Shown here piece by piece: positions 60,214 through 64,000 of a stretch of DNA of 64,000 bases (position 1 is its first letter; each line of letters opens with the position of its first letter). Source of the stretch: CAKZNE01 sp002695025 (GTDB lineage: Bacteria; Bacteroidota; Bacteroidia; Flavobacteriales; Schleiferiaceae). The stretch covers positions 1 through 64,000 of the forward strand of contig CAJWML010000019.1 in NCBI GenBank assembly GCA_913043285.1, read 5' to 3'. The position numbers were made by a program, and so were the translations under genes. The notes under the pieces were generated by a model that was not told where the DNA came from, made no database searches, and worked only from the letters and a program-made list of their open reading frames with translations.

Positions 60214-61884
60214 ATGAAAAAATTTCTACTAACCGCGCTTGCGTGTTCCTTTCTTTATTTACCTGCCTCCCTCGCACAGTTTATTGACTCTATGGAGGTA
60301 AATACCCTTAAATTGAAGATGTTTGCGGATGGCGGAATTGGGGAAATGCAAACCCAGGACTCTCTGGGCTATCATACCCTATTATATGCTCAAAGCCTTT
60401 GGTTTGCTGGGCTGGATGCCAATAATTCACTTCATGTTTCAGCCATCACGTTCCGTACCACCACACCTGACTTTAAGCCTGGCCCCGTCTCTAATGACCC
60501 GAATGCCGCCACCATTTACGGAAAAGTATACCACGTAAGCCTGCAAACCATTTCTGACTTTGTAAATGGTAATACCACCGGCATTCCCCAGGAGATAGCA
60601 AACTGGCCGGCCCACGGTAATACCGCTATGGGGGAAGCCGCCAAGCTCGCTCCGTTTGTGGATGTGGATAATGATGGCAACTACGACCCATCCCAAGGCG
60701 ATTATCCCGATATTAAAGGAGACGAAGCACTGTTTGCCATTGCCAACGATAAAAATCACCGGCCCACCGAAGGAATGGGACTGGAAGTTCATGCCATGGC
60801 CTACGCCTATACAACCGGAGGTATTGAAGATAGTATCGTATACTTGGATTACATGATCTATAACCGTTCGCAGGATCAGTTTGCAGATGTATACATCTCC
60901 TCTTTCCTGGATTTTGACCTGGGTGACTCCGGGGATGACCTGCCGGCCACCAACATTAATGAAGACGCTGTTTTTTGCTATAACGGTGATGACGTTGATC
61001 AGGGTGGTTTTGGCAACCAGCCCGCATCCTGCGCCCTTCGCATTTTAAAAGGCCCACCTGCGGACTACCTGGATGGCGTGGATAATGATCGGGATGGCTG
61101 TGTGGATGGTGTTCTGATAAACGGGGCCTGTCAGCCCGAAGATCCCTCTAACGGTATACAGGAGCACTATAAAATGTCATCCAGTATGGCCTACTTCAAG
61201 TTTGCTTCCGGAGCTCCAACCCAAACTTCAGACCCGGTTAACGCCCCGGAATTCTATAACTATATGCGTAGTTTATGGAAGAATGGCAATAACCTGGTTA
61301 TTGAAAACCCTTCCGGCTTTGGAAGCACCAACAATGGGGATGGCTATACCATAGATGGCTCCGGTACTAAAACCAACTATGTATATCCTGGTGATAGCTA
61401 TGACGCCAGTGGAGCGTTCACCCCCTCCTCTCCTGTTAACTGGTTTGCTTCTCCCGATTTTTCTTCCGATTTCAGGATGCTGGCCAATATGGGCCCTTTT
61501 ACATTAACTGCCGGTGAATCCTTTGACCTGAACATGGCCATAGTATGGAGCCGTGACAGCAGTGCTGCGGCAGGCTATACTCATATCAATAGCCTGGTAA
61601 GCGGGCTGGGCGCTCCTAAACCCGTTCGCAATGTAAGCCTTCGCGACTTTACGGCTGATCGGGATGTGGACCTTTTCTTTGATACCCAAAACCGCGAATG
61701 GGTATTGAATAACCATTCCGACCGGTCTTTGGACTTTAAACTCGTCAGTATAAGCGGAAAGCTTATCCGGCACATAACCATAGACGCTAAAAGTCACCTA
61801 CCCATTCAGAGATCTGAGCTGGTAACAGGCATTTACCTGCTTATTAACCAAAGCAGCGGAAAGGCTTATAAGATCATGTACTAG
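60214..61884 (+). CDS. Secreted T9SS type A cargo of unknown function
   Basis: A 556-residue exported protein with a signal peptide (about 1-21, ending SLAQ). The body has a calcium-binding-like loop VDVDNDGNYDPSQGDYPD, then YLDYMIYNRS, FLDFDLGDSGDD and LDGVDNDRDGCVDG, and a late GPFTLTAGESFDLNMAIVWS. This order of motifs resembles the 722-residue protein at 33764-35932. The C-terminal about 75 residues (RDVDLFFDTQNREWVL to GKAYKIMY) are a T9SS type A-like sorting domain. No catalytic motif is known. The gene stands alone between trhO and homogentisate dioxygenase. Confidence 0.82.
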   Translation: MKKFLLTALACSFLYLPASLAQFIDSMEVNTLKLKMFADGGIGEMQTQDSLGYHTLLYAQSLWFAGLDANNSLHVSAITFRTTTPDFKPGPVSNDPNAATIYGKVYHVSLQTISDFVNGNTTGIPQEIANWPAHGNTAMGEAAKLAPFVDVDNDGNYDPSQGDYPDIKGDEALFAIANDKNHRPTEGMGLEVHAMAYAYTTGGIEDSIVYLDYMIYNRSQDQFADVYISSFLDFDLGDSGDDLPATNINEDAVFCYNGDDVDQGGFGNQPASCALRILKGPPADYLDGVDNDRDGCVDGVLINGACQPEDPSNGIQEHYKMSSSMAYFKFASGAPTQTSDPVNAPEFYNYMRSLWKNGNNLVIENPSGFGSTNNGDGYTIDGSGTKTNYVYPGDSYDASGAFTPSSPVNWFASPDFSSDFRMLANMGPFTLTAGESFDLNMAIVWSRDSSAAAGYTHINSLVSGLGAPKPVRNVSLRDFTADRDVDLFFDTQNREWVLNNHSDRSLDFKLVSISGKLIRHITIDAKSHLPIQRSELVTGIYLLINQSSGKAYKIMY

Positions 61885-61948
61885 CTAAAAAGAGCGTATA
61901 AACATTGATCCCTGAGATTTGTCATGTTTTAAGACGTTTCAGAATGTC

Positions 61949-61956
61949 TAAATTTG
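61949..61956 (+). promoter_or_regulatory. Bacteroidota -7 element, homogentisate dioxygenase gene
   Basis: TAAATTTG ends 22 bp before the ATG at 61979. Confidence 0.5.
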
Positions 61957-61978
61957 ACAACCTCAAAAGACAGATTTT

Positions 61979-63136
61979 ATGCCCTTTTATCATAAACTAG
62001 GTACTATTCCCCATAAAAGGCACACCACCTTTAAAAAGCCGGATGGCGGATATTATTATGAGCAGCTCTTTGGCACGGAAGGTTTCAGCGGTATGGCTTC
62101 CCTGCTGTATCATGTACATCGCCCCACTCAGGTAAAGGAAATACTGGGTTCCAGGGACGTAAGTCCTAAAATTGCGGTGGAAAAGAACATTACCAGCCGT
62201 ATGTTGCAAGGTTGGAACGTAAAACCTGCCAAGGATTATCTGGACTCCCGCATTCCTGTATTGGTGAATAACGACCTCCATATCTCCCTGGCGGCACCGC
62301 AAGAGTCGCAAAAAGATTATTTCTATAAGAATGCGGATGCGGATGAAATGATATTTGTGCATAAGGGCAGCGGTACGCTTCGCACCTTTTTAGGCAACAT
62401 CCCTTTTGGCTATGGCGACTACCTGGTGGTACCGCGTGGCATGATCTACCAGATAGAGTTTGACAAGGAAGATAACCGCTTGTTCATTGTGGACTCTTTC
62501 TCTCCTATTTACACTCCCAAACGCTACCGTAACCACTTTGGTCAGCTGCTGGAACATTCACCCTTTTGTGAGCGCGACCTACGTGCCCCGCAGGACCTGG
62601 AAACACACGATGAAAAGGGCGACTTCCACCTCAAGATCCGTAAGGAAGGTGTATTGCACGAAGTAGTATATGCCACACATCCCTTTGATGTTATCGGGTG
62701 GGATGGCTACAACTTCCCCTATGCCTTTAACATTAAGGATTTTGAACCTATAACCGGGCGTGTACACCAACCACCACCCGTCCATCAAACCTTCGAAGCG
62801 CATAACTTTGTGGTGTGCTCCTTCTGCCCTCGTTTATACGATTACCACCCGGAAGCAGTGCCTGCGCCTTACAACCATAGTAACATAGACAGTGACGAGG
62901 TGCTGTATTATGTGGACGGTGATTTCATGAGCCGTAACCACGTGGATAAAGGCTTTATAAGCCTTCACCCGGCCGGCATTCCGCACGGTCCGCACCCTGG
63001 TGCCATGGAGCGCTCCATCGGGCAAACCAAAACCGAAGAACTGGCCGTTATGGTGGATACTTTCAAGCCTTTGCGCCTCACGCAGGCTGCGCTGGATATT
63101 AACGATGATACGTACTGGAAAAGCTGGGTGGAATAA
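61979..63136 (+). CDS. hmgA: Homogentisate 1,2-dioxygenase
   Basis: Opens the ring of homogentisate to maleylacetoacetate in tyrosine degradation. The 385-residue product has the family start MPFYHKLGTIPHKRHTTF and the FSGMASLLYH region. The iron site is in the C-terminal cupin: candidates are H300 and E307 in YNHSNIDSDEVLYY and H336 in PAGIPHGPHPG. It is shorter than the human enzyme, as is usual for Bacteroidota homologs. No other tyrosine-degradation genes are adjacent. The convergent synthase gene ends 1 bp later. Confidence 0.92.
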   Translation: MPFYHKLGTIPHKRHTTFKKPDGGYYYEQLFGTEGFSGMASLLYHVHRPTQVKEILGSRDVSPKIAVEKNITSRMLQGWNVKPAKDYLDSRIPVLVNNDLHISLAAPQESQKDYFYKNADADEMIFVHKGSGTLRTFLGNIPFGYGDYLVVPRGMIYQIEFDKEDNRLFIVDSFSPIYTPKRYRNHFGQLLEHSPFCERDLRAPQDLETHDEKGDFHLKIRKEGVLHEVVYATHPFDVIGWDGYNFPYAFNIKDFEPITGRVHQPPPVHQTFEAHNFVVCSFCPRLYDYHPEAVPAPYNHSNIDSDEVLYYVDGDFMSRNHVDKGFISLHPAGIPHGPHPGAMERSIGQTKTEELAVMVDTFKPLRLTQAALDINDDTYWKSWVE

Positions 63137-64000
63137 TCAGAGGAAACCGTTTTCCTCCATCCAGGCATCACTGTAAAGCTTACTCAGGTAGCTAATACCG
63201 TGATCCGGTAATAACACCACTACCTGGTCATCAGGCTTAAAGTAGTGGCGGTATTGGTATACACCTTCCAAAGCGGCCCCTCCGGAGGGGCCGGCTAAAA
63301 TGGATTCGGTGCGCGCCAGCTGGCGGGCCCGCAAAAGGCTGGGCTTGTCTTCAACCTGAACAAATTCATCAATATACTCGAAAAGCACGGTGGAGGGGAT
63401 GATGTTCTTTCCCACACCTTCCAACATATACGGGCGGATATCATTTTCATCCAATACTCCCTCCCGGGCATACCTGGTAAGTACGGATCCTACCGCATCC
63501 ACACCCAACACCCGGATAGCTGGGTTCTGCTCTTTCAGATATTGGGCCGTGCCGGAAATAGTACCACCCGTGCCCACGCAACACACATAATGGGTTAGTT
63601 TACCTTCGGTTTGTTTCCATAACTCCGGACCAGTAGAGTGATAATGGGCCTCTACATTGTGTGTATTGTAATACTGGTTGATGTAGATGGAGTTGGGCGT
63701 TTTTTCATGCAAAGCCCGTGCTCTTGAATAATACGACTCCGGATCATCGGGTTTGGCTTCCTTGGGGCAAACAATCACTTCGGCCCCATAGGCTTCCAGC
63801 ACGGCTTTCTTTTCAAAAGATATCTTAGTAGTGGTGCAGATGATGCACTTATACCCTCTTAAAGCGGCCACCATAGCCAGGCTGCGCCCGGTATTACCGG
63901 AAGTGGACTCAATAATGGTACCCCCCGGTTTGAGGTAACCCTTTTCCTCCGCACACCGTACTACATACACCGCAATACGGTCTTTGGCCGAATGGCCCGG
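63137..64000 (-). CDS. PLP-dependent cysteine synthase / cystathionine beta-synthase (5' end cut)
   Basis: Fold-type II PLP enzyme, with the N-terminus outside the right edge. The frame is open to 64000, where PGHSAKDRIA carries the likely PLP-binding lysine at 63983-63985, so the annotated start at 63970 is an artefact. Other motifs are ESTSGNTGRSLAMVA, CVGTGGTISGTAQYL and GPSGGAALEGV, for cofactor phosphate binding. The C-terminus YLSKLYSDAWMEENGFL resembles the cystathionine beta-synthase core. There is no C-terminal CBS regulatory domain. Cysteine synthase versus cystathionine synthase is unresolved. It begins 1 bp after the hmgA stop (convergent). Confidence 0.88.
   Translation of the reverse strand, partial: PGHSAKDRIAVYVVRCAEEKGYLKPGGTIIESTSGNTGRSLAMVAALRGYKCIICTTTKISFEKKAVLEAYGAEVIVCPKEAKPDDPESYYSRARALHEKTPNSIYINQYYNTHNVEAHYHSTGPELWKQTEGKLTHYVCCVGTGGTISGTAQYLKEQNPAIRVLGVDAVGSVLTRYAREGVLDENDIRPYMLEGVGKNIIPSTVLFEYIDEFVQVEDKPSLLRARQLARTESILAGPSGGAALEGVYQYRHYFKPDDQVVVLLPDHGISYLSKLYSDAWMEENGFL

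Noticed and set aside
63970..64000. Start codon for the PLP enzyme at 63970
   Set aside because: The frame stays open to the window end and the upstream residues carry the PLP lysine, so the true start is outside the window.
1..64000. Mobile element, prophage, CRISPR or genomic island
   Set aside because: No transposase, integrase, phage genes, direct-repeat arrays or tRNA-adjacent insertion were seen. The two tRNA-Arg genes are flanked by ordinary genes.

Overview
The window looks like chromosomal DNA of a Bacteroidota bacterium, most likely a marine Flavobacteriales or Cryomorphaceae-like lineage. The class-level call is firm and the family is a guess. Evidence: at least five secreted proteins carry type IX secretion (T9SS) type A C-terminal sorting domains and one is a type B (CHU_C-like) domain; there are two TonB-dependent receptors with carboxypeptidase-regulatory-like N-termini, and surface-type lipoproteins; fifteen TAnnTTTG -7 promoter elements lie 4-29 bp before chosen starts; and Bacteroidota gene orders occur, such as nadK-DUF6089-uppS-bamA-ompH-ompH-murI. 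Coding density is very high. No transposase, integrase, phage gene, CRISPR array or rRNA was seen.

Layout. 1-4086: N-terminal part of a TonB-dependent receptor (cut by the window edge) and an acidic-anchored beta-helix lipoprotein, divergent from a PhoB/PhoR-like two-component system. 4051-8142: glycosyltransferase-like protein, trmB, an alkyltransferase-like protein, rsmI, then frr-pyrH on the opposite strand. 8274-13378: T9SS cargo with PKD domains, an orphan LytTR regulator, and the translation operon rplM-rpsI-rpsB-tsf. 13593-19693: M43 metalloprotease T9SS cargo with two unknown envelope genes, then polA. 19776-24355: metallophosphoesterase facing a compact operon of a DUF2141 protein, a double-lobed aspartyl-protease/PDZ lipoprotein, a beta-barrel and an S41 protease. 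24410-24835: a protein that is almost only a T9SS type B sorting domain.

24942-37221 is the most distinctive region. It is a seven-gene, tightly packed operon encoding an endonuclease/exonuclease/phosphatase-fold T9SS cargo, a large FlgD-like-tailed secreted protein, an ExeM-like OB-fold T9SS cargo lacking a nuclease domain, a lipoprotein, a TonB-dependent receptor, a PorV/PorQ-family barrel and a beta-propeller lipoprotein. An 11-bp hairpin separates the secreted half from the receptor half. My inference is a T9SS-dependent surface machine that degrades an extracellular polymer, possibly extracellular DNA or another phosphodiester, and imports the products.

37298-51566: AsmA-like protein, small basic protein, rluB-type pseudouridine synthase, YraN, ldcA, pdxJ, then the divergent envelope cluster CBS-nadK-DUF6089-uppS-bamA-ompH-ompH-murI and an esterase. 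51670-64000: metG, a TM2 protein divergent from an unknown secreted protein and a DUF2752 protein, two tRNA-Arg genes, a lipoprotein, threonine dehydrogenase, a divergent Nramp-like transporter, trhO, another T9SS cargo, homogentisate dioxygenase, and a cysteine/cystathionine synthase cut by the right edge.

Several starts were moved from the longest open frame using promoter position, overlap or signal peptide. Seven genes appear to use GTG or TTG.
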